A stretch of DNA of 64,000 bases, from the NCBI GenBank assembly GCA_963969595.1, contig OZ018416.1, positions 11,548,065 to 11,612,064 on the forward strand. The letters are read 5' to 3'. Under the pieces are notes generated by a model. That model saw only the letters and a program-made list of their open reading frames with translations. It was not told the DNA's origin and searched no databases. This stretch comes from Neckera pumila. Taxonomy: Eukaryota; Streptophyta; Bryopsida; Hypnales; Neckeraceae. Shown in pieces: positions 12,459-25,200 of this stretch; positions within the stretch are counted from its first letter, which is position 1; each line of letters opens with the position of its first letter. A program made the translations under genes and the position numbers.

Positions 12459-13360
12459 TTAAACCCTAAAAGCCCATTGTCCCTTTGGAGGACAAATCGG
12501 GTTTCGGGCAGGTATCTATAGGCTGAATTTTTGTCGTGATTTTTTGAAACTTTTTCTGAAGATAGAAAAATTGCTAAGCTTTGTAAGAATATAATTTTTT
12601 TCAATTGATGCCCGGGAAAAAATGTTATGCCCAAATAAGCTCAAAATAGGGGACAGGGGGTAGTAGAAAAAAAAATTTTAATGAAATTTTTGTTTCTTAT
12701 AAATTATATTTTTTTCTATCTGGAAAGCTTTAATTTATTTCATTCGGATTTTTTATGAGAAAATTATGGCCAATCTTGTTTTTTGGGCACTTAGAGCATC
12801 TTTCTAAAAAAATTATCTTGTAGGATTCAATTTTAACAATTTAAGAAAATAAAATTCTACAAGGTTTAGTTTTTTTGCTAGAACAATCTCACCATTATGA
12901 TTAGTGCTTTTTAATTCCATCTAAAAGATGTTAATATTTTAGATTTTCCTTCTATCTCGTACCTACTTCTACTTAACAATTTTTTTAGACCGTAATGAAA
13001 ATGATTTTTTTTGGAATTTTTTTCCCCCCTATATTCTCAACTCAATTTTCTACTACAAGGTTTTAAAGCTCAAAACTTTGTAGTGCAAAAAATTGAAGTT
13101 AAAAATGATCAAAGTCATAAAATCTAGTCCCACAATGTACTGAAGAACTTATTTTTTTCACTTTAAACGCAAATATCTTGCAATCTATGCAGTCAAAAAT
13201 TCTGAATTTTTTTCCACATATTCTCATACTAGTTAGGTGTAAGATCCTATGGTTAGATGTGCAAAAAAGAACATCTTTCAATTTTTCTTACTCTTTGCTA
13301 TAAAAATGGCAGATTTGGGTGTTTTTGGTAGAAAAAAGGCCTTTGGCCTTCAAGGGTTAA
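12459..13360. mobile_element. family A element A4, reverse orientation (902 bp)
   Basis: Begins TTAAACCCTAAAAGCCC and ends CCTTCAAGGGTTAA, with the internal blocks of A1 and A3 in inverted order. It preserves the uninterrupted text CATACTAGTTAGGTGTAAG (about 13226-13244), which serves as the empty site for the family B insertion in A5. Confidence 0.72.
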
Positions 13361-15019
13361 AGAAGAGGATTAAAGTAGGGTATTCTAGAAGCAACCACTA
13401 GCATAGAGGTACATTTTTCATTCTTCAATGTACCATTTGTGTACATTTTAGGAGGTGGTTGCTTTAGTGACCACTGTGTTTCAACTTCAAAAATTTGTAA
13501 CAAATTCTATAGATTCAAAAATATGAAATGACTTGAGTTATATGCCAATTCCATTTTTCTTCCCACCAAAATTTACAGAAAATTGTTTTAAGGAGTTTAG
13601 CTTCCCTCAAATACAATTAGCTCTTAAGAAGTCGCTTTAAGAGCAAACTGGCATACATATCATGAGCAGTGATCTCAAAACTAGCTTATAGAATTTAGTG
13701 CAATATGCTACCTTAAAGACAAACAAGTAGCAATTTTGGGTACCTTGAAAGTAAGTAGTATAAAAAAATAGAAAAGAAAGAATTTTGCAAGTTATGAAGG
13801 ATTATTGGAAATACTATAAACGCTAATTCTAATGTGGAGGAAGTTGCAAATTGGCTATCAAATTCTATTGTTTGTTGCAGTTTGTGCTAAAATGTCTCCA
13901 TTAAAGATCCTTTTCTGCATTGGATTAGTAGTGCAAGGATTTTTTTGCTGAAAACTCAGCTAATTTTAACCAATTTAGGGATCACTGATCATGAGGTTCT
14001 ATGGTGGACGCACCCAAAAACGTCAAAATAAAGAATTCAGCATAGTTGGAGGCACCTTTTCCTAGAAGTAATATTTTTGTAGCATTGGCAAGTAAAAATC
14101 ATGAATATTCAAATAAATAAATAAATTTTTTGGTTGTAGTATGTAATTTCTATAATTTTTCAAAGTATTGGTTCCCTAAACCATTAAAACTGTCCCATAG
14201 GTATACCCTGAATCAAAATCTGCAAAAATCAACTGTTAGCAAATGAGAAGTAAATATGTGTCTTTCAAATGCGTCGAATTAAACATTTGTAGGACACTTT
14301 AATGGATGCTTATCAATGGACATATTTGGTGACAATCTAGGGTTCAAGAATGGGGGCAAGGACAAGAATGGGTGTTTCTACCTTATACAACATTTTTTCC
14401 ATGCTCTCATTTGCCCTTGTTTTCCAAACTCATCAAATTTGTTGGTCTGGAGACCATAGACACCAAGTGATTGTTTGCAATGAATTTTCTTCCCATTCGG
14501 GGAGATTTTGATAACAATTGGTGACATGGCCAATCAACAGGCTCTCTCTATCACAAAATCTGAAGTCATTGTTAGCACCAAACTGGAGTTTGCTCTTTTC
14601 TCTTTCTTGTATGACAGCAATGACAAAGAATAGATGTTGCCTGTGAGGCTGTGACACACTCATGGTATAATGACCACTCAAGTGAGCACTTATCAACAGA
14701 AATGAGCAAAACTTACTTGAATGTATTCTACATGCAATTTATAACATTTTGCACTTGGTCAAGTGCACTGATTGTACGAGGTGCCGGATTTGGACCTCTG
14801 GTTTACTATAATGTTTTGCTCTTAATAAAATGAAGTGTCTTACAATTTGAAATGTTTTGGAAAAAAAAAAAACCCTCAAATTCAATATTTTTTGAGGAAC
14901 TTGATATTGTATAATAGTAGATAGTAGTAGTAATACCAAATAACTAAACAATCATCATTTATACAATCAGGTATTCAATATCTATTATGTAAAAAGACTA
15001 AATTTTAGCATAAATTTGT
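13361..15019. other. intergenic stretch, no supported gene
   Basis: The 14430-14840 interval is slightly less AT-rich and has short frames on both strands. None shows a domain or splice structure I recognise. Confidence 0.5.
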
Positions 15020-16246
15020 TTAACTCCTAAAGGACCAAGGCATTTTTTTTTTCCAAAAAACACTTAAAACTGCCATTTCTATAGCAAAGAATATAATTTT
15101 TATTTTTATTTTTTTTTCACATCTAACCGTAGGATCTTACACCTAACTCATTAGAGAGGATTTGAGGCCTCTAGAGGGCAGTTTTAGGCCTGTTCCCACA
15201 ATTTGTTCCCCTATTCTGAACCAGTAGTAATGTTGTCAGAATTTAAAAAGAAAAAAGAAAGAAGAAAAAACTTCTCCAAATATCATTTTAAGCAATTTTA
15301 TTTTATTATTATTATTATTTTTTTGAAAATGACGTGGCATGGTGCCGGCCACATTAGCCAGCAGTTATCTTGCGTTCCTGCAGTTTGGGAACGCAGGATA
15401 ACTTGCAGTCTCTTAGAGGCCTCAAATAACCTCTAATGAGTATGAGAATAACTATGTGAAAAAAAATCCATAATTTTTGACCGCATAGATTGCAAGATAT
15501 TTGCGTTTAAAGTGAAAAAAACAAGTTTTTTAGCACATTGCGGGACTAGAATTTTGACTTTGAACATTTTTAACTTAAATTTTTTGAACTTCAGAGTTTT
15601 GAGCTTTAATCATTACAGTAGAGAATTGAGTTGAGAGTCTAGGAAAAAAAAAGAAATTAAAAGAAATTATCATTCTTAAAAAAATTGTTAAGTAGAAGTA
15701 GGTACAAGATAGAAGGAAAATCTAAAATATTCATATATTTTAGATGGAATTAAAATGCACTAATCACAATGGTGAAATTGTTCTAGCAAATAAACTAAAC
15801 CATGCAAAAAACAACAACTTGAAAAACTTGAAAAATTGCATTCAGAAATGAATCCTACAAGTTATTTTTTTCCAGAAGCTGCTCTAACTGCCCCAAAAAC
15901 AAGATTGTCCATAACTTTCTCAGAACAAATCCAAATGAAATGAATCAAAGCTTCCTAGATAGACAAAAATATAATTTATGAGAAAAAAAATATTAAAAAA
16001 AAAACTTAAATTTTTGTCCATTTTTTTTTGGCTGCCTGGACTTCCCTCCTTCCCTTGTTTTGAGCTTATTTAGTCATAATTGTTGTTCCTGGGCACCGAT
16101 TGTGAAAAAATTATATTCTTACAAAGCTTATCATTTTTTCTATCTCCAAAAAAAGTTTCAAAATATTATGACAAAATTTCAGCCCGTAAGTACTTGCCCG
16201 AAAATCCATTTGTCCCCCGAAGGGACAATGGTCCTTTAGGGGTTAA
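15020..16246. mobile_element. family A element A5, interrupted by B3 (1227 bp)
   Basis: Begins TTAACTCCTAAAGGACC and ends GGTCCTTTAGGGGTTAA. Without the 290-bp insertion B3 it is about 937 bp, matching A1 and A3. The uninterrupted internal text continues on both sides of B3. Confidence 0.78.
15149..15438. mobile_element. family B element B3 inside A5 (290 bp)
   Basis: Left end CATTAGAGAGGATTTGAGG and right end CCTCAAATAACCTCTAATG. The host text reads ...CACCTAACT before it and AGTATGAG... after it. A4 and A7 carry the corresponding uninterrupted site as CACCTAAC/ATAGTATGA without extra bases, so no target-site duplication is visible. The inside carries TGACGTGGCA and palindromic GC-richer segments, as in B1. 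Confidence 0.8.
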
Positions 16247-18311
16247 TACGTATGATGAATATAACAAGTTCATTTTGAAATTAAACATCATTGTGCAAAA
16301 CCAATAAATTCTACTTGCATGATTGTATCTAATATATATTACATAGAATTGCTATATAATCTTAGGTTGTCTTAATAGATATTTTAAATGATAGTAATAA
16401 TAAATTGGATTATAGAGTTTCTTGGCTTGTAGCAAGGTTGATTTGATATACAAATACTTAATGAGATAGATAATTGTGATTTTGGAGTTCTATATCAAGT
16501 ATAGGTCTTGATTGAGGTTGTTGAGTGCTTTTCTAAAACTGTTCAATTTTCTTTTAAATAGAATCAATGATGTGGTTGGAATGCATATGTTCTAAATAGT
16601 GATGTAAGTGATGTTTTACTTAAGTATTGCGGAAGTTGTGTTGATTATAATAACTTGATGGAAATTTACTTAATTATTTTGAATGGCTATAAGTCAATTT
16701 CTGAATTCATGATTGGGAGAATTGTATCACTTTTTACCACACACTATAATAGTAGAATGACAAAAAATAGAGGTATTAATCCTTAAAGGACATTGCAACT
16801 CCATGGACATTTTAAAAGTCAAAACTTGATTTTCACATAGTTCTTGATTTTAAATGTTTTTAAGCTTAACAAAGGAAATTTAGCTCTAGTAATCTACTTT
16901 TTATTCCATTTTAATTTTTTCCAAATTCATTTAAATTTTCAAATTTGTGGCACTTTTTTAAGAATTTTTGTAATTATTATGATTTTTACAAAAAATTCTT
17001 TAAGCCCTGTAAGTTCCATTGATGAAAGATTATATAAATAATCCAAAGTTTTCTAGATTGTTGCAAGTGAAAAGCGATGCATTTGCTTCTACTTCATCTT
17101 TTTAAAAACATAATTCAAATTTGAAGTGCCACTAGTGTCACTGGATCCAGCTCAACATAAATCCAACCTTTGGTCACTACTATATGCTTAAAATCATGCA
17201 CCTTGTATGTTGATTGTACTATACTGAAGACACCCATCTTTTAGGAATAAAACAACACAAAAAACGATTGTTTCCAACATACCTTAAAATAACTCGTCAT
17301 TTTAAAAGCGCCAAGAAACCTAGTTCTCTACAGACTGGTATATCCGACACAAACTCATGAAATGCGCGTGCATTCTCCCCAGCCAAACACTTGGGTGCGC
17401 GTACAAACAAGCTTGTTGATACACGTCATAACGCTGCTCCTATCAATCTGAAGCAGGTTGCTTACAACTTTAAAAGACTGAGTGCAGTCTTGTTTGTCAT
17501 GGATGGGACTTGAGCTGATTACAGATTGATGCATTGGTCATTATCTCTTGAAAGTCTTCAATTGGTACAATTGAAACAGGAGAAGGACCAAATGAAGAGG
17601 ATTCATCAGTGAGCCGGCAATGTCAATATATATTATGCCTAATGTAAGTTTGCTGCATTATCCAAATGTGTGTTTTGTGCATGCAATGTTGCAAACATCA
17701 CCTCTAAACCAATGCTGGTTGGTCTGTCTTACAATGAAATGATACTGATAGCTCCCCAAGCCTTGACTGATTGTATGATATAATCACTCCTTGCTTTCAC
17801 ATCTGTCAACACTGAGTTTAAGGGAGCAGACCCATTCCCGATCACCACCCCATTTCCGCTCTGTAGACTGTTCTCTTTCCGAGAATTGCGGTCATTAATT
17901 ACAACACGGTTTCTGATGCAGTGGTGGTGCATTATGATTGGCTACAAGATGATCAATATTGCAACCAACCCTTGGTGGATTTGCAATCAACCCTTGGTGG
18001 ATTTGCAACCAAGCCCTTGGTCGGAAATAGGGAGGTCTATATAACGAGTATAGGTCGAATAGAACCTTCAGCAAAAAAATTCATAGTAATTATGTTTTGA
18101 GAAATAAAAATCTGAAAAATTATGGGAACCTTCTTAATTCAATTTCTACACATGGGAGAATTCCTTCCTTGAAGAACCATGCCCTGCAGATATGCGTAAT
18201 TGCTTAAATGATCAACACTGGGTCGGCTCCCTTATATGTTACAGTAGGAAGTTCTTCCTAGAATTCCCATCAAGGTGGCACGTCTCCAAGAGATGCAATT
18301 ATAATATAGTA
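16247..18311. other. intergenic; AT-rich, then GC-richer from about 17.3 kb
   Basis: The base composition changes near 17300, marking entry to the gene island. A 67-codon frame on the minus strand (17729-17932) has non-repetitive composition but no recognisable family, and I do not call it a gene. Confidence 0.45.
17959..18024. repeat. 22-bp tandem repeat, three copies
   Basis: TTGCAACCAACCCTTGGTGG recurs at 17959, 17981 and 18003 with minor changes (exact 22-bp period). No function is apparent. Confidence 0.85.
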
Positions 18312-18345
18312 CTCCCTCTGTCTCCAAATAAATTGGTGGCTTCTC
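18310..18345. mobile_element. solo Stowaway-like MITE end
   Basis: TA followed by CTCCCTCTGTCTCCAAATAA matches the terminal consensus of plant Stowaway/Tc1-mariner MITEs. I found no matching opposite end nearby, so the element is truncated or diverged. Confidence 0.45.
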
Positions 18346-19093
18346 AGAAAAGGTCGGATTAACACGTAAGGTGCTCCTATTTGGACGGGAATGCATAGTT
18401 GTTGTAGCTTCTAGGCAATTCCAACAAGCATGAAAGTTTCAAAGCCAAAAGTCAAGCAGTCCATGCTAAAAATAGATGGCAAAATTGTAAATTTTCTTCT
18501 ATTCTACTACCAACTTCTGCAAATTGAAATGCAACCAACTCTTGTGACTTGAACTTACTACTATAAATTCTAGTGATTGAGACTTGCAAGTGATCCAACC
18601 TTAGAAGAAGAATGCGAACCATGTTTTAGTGTCCAGATCGCACCTTCAAACATGTCCAATGTTTCATTTTTGTCAACCATTAAAGCATCAAACTTAATTT
18701 GAGACAACCAATTTTTGCAACCTCATCAGATTTATTGTGAGACAAAAGAAGTATTGAGTACATAGAAGTATGTTTTTTTCAATTCAATACATTGACTTTT
18801 GCTCGCTCTAAAAGATTACAAACTCAAATTTCACACCAAAATTAAAAATAAATGAGCTTAGAAACTGATTATATACAGGGAAATAAATGCCATTAGTTTG
18901 TTTCAAACAAAAAAGTTGATTATATGCAAACACTTTGTATATATTCATGTACTTTGATTTATACAAAGATCAATGATTTAATTATTTGAAATTACTATCC
19001 ATTTCATATTTATATCATTTTGACTATTTCTTAGTTTACCATATCCATGTATAGTTTTGAATATGAATTTTGAAAGGCAACATATTTTGTTGT
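18346..19093. other. intergenic, nothing recognised
   Basis: No gene, RNA or repeat is supported in this interval. Confidence 0.5.
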
Positions 19094-19348
19094 GAATTCT
19101 AAAAAGCCATTTGTGCCCTTTGCTCAGTGGCTTTGGCCTTGGTACACTAGTGAAGTGGTCTTGAGTTTGAACCTAAATGTTGGCAAGGGACTTACCACCT
19201 TGTCGTCATATAGGGACCTAAAATTCTTAAGTCGAGGAAGGAATATATATTATAGGGTCTACCTCCTAACCGAGGCATCAAAGGCTCCATTCACGTTAGT
19301 CTTTCAGACCAGAGTTATCCTTCTTCTTCTTTGAATTCTAGAAAAAAG
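19094..19348 (+). mobile_element. tRNA-derived SINE with target-site duplications
   Basis: The body (about 19107-19332) starts with an A-box-like TTTGCTCAGTGGCT and has a B-box-like GAGTTTGAACCT about 45 bases on, the internal pol III promoter pattern of tRNA-derived SINEs. It ends in TTCTTCTTCTT. It is flanked by GAATTCTAAAAAG on the left (19094-19106) and GAATTCTAGAAAAAAG on the right (19333-19348), a 13-16 bp duplication differing by small changes. This fits LINE-mediated insertion. The family name is unknown to me. Confidence 0.8.
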
Positions 19349-22235
19349 TTTTGCTAAGTCACATTCACATCAAGTCACTAATGATGTTCACATTACAAAA
19401 TGCACAAAACATTCTTGCAATCTCCTCACATGTGTTGCAACCATCACATATTTTACATTGAAAAATGAATGTGCAATACACAAGTTGGATTACACGAGTA
19501 GGAGTACAGTAACGGCAATTCCAGTGGATTGGAGTGCTCTCGTTTTGCGATCAGAGAGTCTGTAAGAGCATTCAGATCCATGTTGGATTTTCAACGATTA
19601 CAGAATCTGCTTGTAGAGCAGTGACAATGAATGTTGTTTCATATGGCTATGGCATTTCGAATTTTTCACTTTCACAGCGTTTTACGTCTTGAGAACTCGA
19701 GAGGGACTCGCTTGACTCGCATTTAGGATTGATGCTGTTTATTCTAAGCAGATTGCTGAAATTCTGCGGAGAGTTTTTCTTGAGGTATTTACATTAATTG
19801 GTAGCCTAACTACAGATGTCTTGATAGATGTATGACTCTGGAGGACAGAGGACTTGAGAGACCATCACTGTCAATGCTGACAGATGCCTCTAGCTCCATG
19901 TGATGTTTTGAAATTTCGCATTTACCTGTTCGTTTCTTAATTTCGGTGGCTATGGCGTTTTTTATGTTTGGTATATATGCACAGCGGGAGAGGCGTTCAA
20001 GAAGGCGTCGCTTGACTCGCTCGAGCGAGTGTTCAGGAATAATGCTGTTAGTGTGGAATCTAATTCGATTGATCAGCTTTTGCAAAGCGCTTTTCTTTAG
20101 GGATTCACGTCGGTAGCCTAATTACAGATCTGTTGGTAGAATTATGACTATGGACTTGAGACACACACGTTTGATGCCGACACATGCCTCTAGCTCCATG
20201 TCATAGTTTGCCTTTTTGGAGCTTCACATCCTTGAATGCAGTGGTGTATTGGCTACTGTTTCTCTGATGCTTGCTGCTTCTTTACCTCGGTCCAAAAAGT
20301 TCTGATGTAAATTGTGGCAAGTTCAATCACAGCTCGTCGGATTTGTAAAACACAAAGATGTCTACAGACCTTAAAAAGGCGAGCACTGTGAAAGATGCGA
20401 GGTACTCAGTACCCGTGCTTAGTATCAGAGATTTTCACTTTGTCGTCACAATTTTTCACCCGGCTTTTAGGATTCTGACGATTCATGCTTGCCTGCTGCA
20501 AAGTGTTCTTCCTCATGTTGCTCTGGTGCATTGGATTGGACCGATGGGTCAGCTCATCTTTGGCAACAGAGGATACAGACGGGAGTACATAGCGTGAAAG
20601 AATGATTCGACTGATAATGGCAGTAGCGATCTGCTACAAAGTGGTCCTAGTCGAGGTATTTCTGCTATTACCAGGAATTGCAAGAACTACTTGAACATCC
20701 AAATATCCTTGTGCGATATAATGCATCACTGCGTTAACCATTACCATGGGAGTTTCAGAACAAGCTCATCACTCCTTCAATGATAACTCGTTTTTCAGTG
20801 ATTGCATATAGGTGTACATTCGAATTTCTGCAACTGCCTTTTGAAATAACTGGTGATGTGTCCGAAAATGGCACCTCTGGTAGTGAAATATACCTCGTTA
20901 GCAGAGACCGGTTATGCTCGATTCATTTGTGATGCTCGCAGACCTCACAGGATGCACGACGCAGTGCATCCCATCGGAGATGCTGGAAATTAGGTCTTGA
21001 AGCCACGACGTCCGAGGGTGACGAGACGTCTTGTACGAATGGTTAATATCTCATTCCAGCCTGTTGAATGCTTGAACAAATTCGTTTACATTGAAATGAT
21101 CTATGCGTGTGGACTACTGGTAGACGTTGTTCGAGTATGCTATGTCGGTGACTACAATTTGATTAATGGTGTAGTGAGACGTTGAAAGTGTGATCTTCTT
21201 GCTTCAGAGAGTGTACTTACAAGTGAAGTTATTCCAGGCCATTTACGCGGTATCATGTTCGTTGCGAACCGCAATGCTGAGTGTCCGCCATCGCAGAGGA
21301 AAGTAGCTGGCTTTGGCCCGAGATTCGCACTGGCTGAATTTGGGAATCAAATATGTCTCCATTCCTGTCCACTGTCAAAGACTTTCGGTCTTCACGTAAG
21401 CTCTCGACCACTTTATTGACGATAATTTGAAGGATGACATGTAGGTTAGGGTAGAGAAATGCTTGATGGTGTCCTTCGTCGTGTTTGCGTCTGTGGCACA
21501 GCTCAAAGGGCTGTTGCTTAAGAATAGGGTTGTGGAACAGAATGCTTCTCAAAACGACTCAGAACTTCGACACCGAATGCTTGGAGCAACTTCAACTGAG
21601 CTCTTGACGAAGAGTGTGCATCATTCACAAACTAGGGATATCAAATGGACCTCGTTAATGGCCAATGTCAGCCCCAAATCCCTGGACTCATAACTTGTTT
21701 TGGCGCGCTGTTACTCAGTTACCGAGCTCACCGGATTTTGGGAGGCGATTGTCATTCTTGGCACATTGGGGGAAATTGTGGACGGAAAATGTCTCAGAAT
21801 TGGGAGATATGCTTGGTGGTGCTTCGAGGATTTACCAAATTTTGGGGGATACCGTTATGAGCAGAGTGGGAGTAACCGTCTTTCAAGTCTGACTTGCGGA
21901 CCTACTGCGTGGAATGTCTCAGCTCCGTCGCAGTGACGAGGATTTTTGTTCGAGTACTTCTGATGCTTGAAGAGTTTTGATGGGCGACACAAGCGTCGGA
22001 GAAATGTGCCTGAAGGTGAGTAGATGCCAGACGTCCGCCAGCTTAGGAGACTGCATCAGCTCGAGCCATGATTTAAAAACCTTCAGATACATCTGCATGT
22101 GATTCCTCGATGCTGGAAACCCGGGAGTGACCACAGTTCGGTACAGAACTTAGTATTGTAGAGCCGTGCCTTTAATCGAGTTTTCCAGTTTGATATTCTG
22201 TAGACAATTGCTGCCGTGCTGGAGGGCGGAGCATT
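19349..22235. other. GC-richer stretch upstream of motif-repeat gene; no gene called
   Basis: Apart from the duplication listed separately (19680-20210), short frames occur on both strands (for example 99 codons on minus at 21253-21552) without recognisable domains. The 3' part may contain the promoter and 5' untranslated region of the gene starting near 22236. Confidence 0.4.
19680..20210. repeat. direct duplication with ~300-bp period
   Basis: CGCTTGACTCGC occurs at 19709 and 20009. GGTAGCCTAA(C/T)TACAGAT recurs at about 19800 and 20112. ATGCCTCTAGCTCCATGT recurs at about 19884 and 20184. The two units are diverged and differ by small indels. A third, weaker relic may follow near 20600-20680. 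Confidence 0.7.
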
Positions 22236-25200
22236 ATGGTGGCCGAGAAAGAAGAGGTTGTCCCTAAGGATGGAAAGAGCGAACTCGATATTGGAATTGA
22301 GGAGAGTATTCGTCGTTGTGAAGCTCTGCTCTCGATGGTCCCGATTTCATTGCAGCCCATACTCGCCGAAGGTTTTTCTCACTCTAATTCCTCCTTCAAA
22401 TGACCTCATGTCTGCTTTAGAACGTAGGAGGGTCACCTTGTGACTAAAAAATTGAGAATGTCATGATTTTTTCGTCTCACATGTCTACATAATTAATTTT
22501 TCTCATATTAAGAGTTTCTGGGTTTCTGCTCTTGGTCTGTTGTTCACTAACCTAAGAGCTGACGGAAGCGAGCAATCAGGCCGTCCTTATAATTGACAAT
22601 CATAACCCTCAATGAGAGCTTGGCTAGGTCTAATTTTCGCTCAGATGACATTCTTTATTGTTCTTGGACGGGCTTTCCGTTGTATGATACATTATAATAT
22701 AGTTTTTGCCTGTTCATCGCAAGCTTGCAGTAACTTTATTGAAAATGTGGGACTGAATAAAATGAAAACGGAATGCACAGGAGCGTTCGGAAGATGTTCG
22801 AGCAAAAAAGATGCAGAGCCACAGACGTTTGAGAACAAGATGAGCGCACTAGAACCCGAGTGGACCATGAATATGGGGCTTCTCAGCGGCATTAAGGACC
22901 AGAATTTGAACACTGCCACGGTCTGCAGAAGCCAGCTATGACCTAAATTCCTCGACTTATGCAGAATCTCCTGTGTATTCGGATTGTATGTGTCCACTTT
23001 TTTTGCTTTTCAGCAAGATCGTCTTTGGAAAAAAGGGCTCAGAAAACAAAATTTTTGTATTGTAATGCAGATAGATGAATTTGGGATTCCATGCTGCGAC
23101 ATTTCACTCTCTTCGGAAGAACCCTCAGAAAAATCACAGCCCCGAACATCAAGAATTCCTAAACCGCCACAATCTCAAACCAACTTCTTGACTACCAATC
23201 CGCCTAGAAGTCCCCTACCTATGCAGGACAGAGTAAGAGGGGCAAACGAAGGAATTTTTCATAAGAAAATCCATATTAAGCGGCAGTGCTCTCGTAGCAG
23301 TGAAGTTTCAAGCACAGCTAGTGCGTCAGAGGATTGGACAGTCGATATCACCCAGGCTACGGAGGTTAGCACATCTGTGAGTGGAACCCATGATGATAAC
23401 AGCGTTGAGGAAACCAAGGTGAGCATAGACAAAATCTTCTCTTTTCATTTACAAATTGCAAAATATTTTAGACCGTCAGTTTCAATGATAGGAGTGAAAC
23501 TGCTAGCTCATGTAAGGTATAATACGTTGTGCAATAGAGAAGCTGTCAATAAGGGTGGATTTAACTCCGTCATATTAGCAGCTGATGATAGAAACTCGCT
23601 TTGTACAAAGGGTATATGTGAGAAGGAATCGTCTCCCAGTAAGGAAAGTGAAAAGCAATCATTAAGTGAAACAGAAGTATCATTCAGTATGGATCAGAAG
23701 AACGAGAAGAAAACATTTACAATTTGCGGAGGACAGTTGCAAGTGGACGATGTGACCCAACATGTAGCGCTGCCTTCAAGAACCCCAACAGATAGTTTAA
23801 CTGTAAGTTTTAACTCAATAGCCCAAGAATGTGTTCAAGTTCTTCAGATGGCTCAAATTTACGTCTAGTCTATGCAACTTTATTGAAATTCACTAGACGG
23901 ACATCAATCTTACATACCTACTCTTGACAATTGAACGTGTAGGAGAAGAGTGACATAGAAGAATTGAACACAAGAGAAGCTGGGATTTCCATGAACTCGG
24001 ACATCAGCAATAGCTCATGTCGATCTTTTGAGGCTCTCTGTTTCACGGTGACTGCGCCACAACATTGCGAAGACGCTTGGGAGTGGCTTGACAGGCCCTC
24101 TGCCGAGTCCTTATCGCTTTCTGATCACAATTATGAAGGTGCAAAAGCTGAAAGATGTGTGATATTGTACATAATCCATAAAACATGAGACCTGTTCATT
24201 AAAGAGAAAGTTTCGTGAACTAGTAGACATGAATGACATCAATGTTCTCGTTTCGGAACTTGAAGTTAGCTTGTAACCACTTACAGTTTCATGCTTACTC
24301 TGAAACGGTTCAGATTGAGTTAGAGTTATGTTAAACATATTTCTGAAAATTTCAAATTTTTCGAGTTTCTATAGTTCGAGACTAACCATATACTGCACAG
24401 GTCTATTAGCATACCCAGGTGGTGGTGAAGTCACTCACTACTGAGTGGGTGGCTTTGGGACTTGCCTACAACCATGTAAACAAAAGTTCAACATTTATTT
24501 CGTGGGGCATGTGCGCAGGAAATGTTATTCATGAACCTCATCCTCCACCCAGAGACAAGAAAGTTAGACATTTCGTACAGACACGGTTAAAGACAGATAA
24601 AGTCTTGGATCGAGTGTCCCAAGATCTCAATTCTGCTGAAACGCCTGCCAAATTGAAACCCGTAAATGAATTCGCCAACACAAATTTGATCTATATTACT
24701 ATGTATCATCATGAGGAAGGTATTTCTAGTACGGTATCTAGTTCAAGGTACTAGGTTGCAACCTCGTGCGCTGGCAATTATTCTGCTATGCTCACCTGTC
24801 TGGATTTCTCTTGTGGGTTTGCAGAGAGGGATTACAACCAATCTACGAAGGACGAAGGGAGCGATGGACAGACCTAATAGTAACCGCCAGCAAAGCCTTC
24901 AACTGAATTGATTTTTTCTACTTAGTTTGATGCGTATCAAGGAGCTGAAGAACTTACAGAACTAGGGAAAATAAGAGTTGATTCAGCCTTCTGATTTCTT
25001 ATCAAATAATTTGCTTTACCAGGTTCAGGTAGAAGTCTCTTGTCTAGAAGTTCTCAAAGCTTGACTGGATGTGTGTGTGAAAAGGGTGCCACGAAGAATC
25101 TAGAACCTGTCCAAGCAGGACACAAGTTCGGACACAAGCAGTGTGCTCAACAGATGGAAAATTGAAAACCCATGTTGCTGCCATGGTATGTCATAATACC

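Noticed and set aside
19107..19180. Functional tRNA gene
   Set aside because: A- and B-box words are present but no cloverleaf with acceptor stem pairing could be folded; target duplications and a TTC tail point to a SINE.
21253..21552. 99-codon minus-strand frame as a gene
   Set aside because: No domain, no paralogue in the window, no splice context; overlaps other frames of similar length on plus, as expected in GC-richer non-coding DNA.
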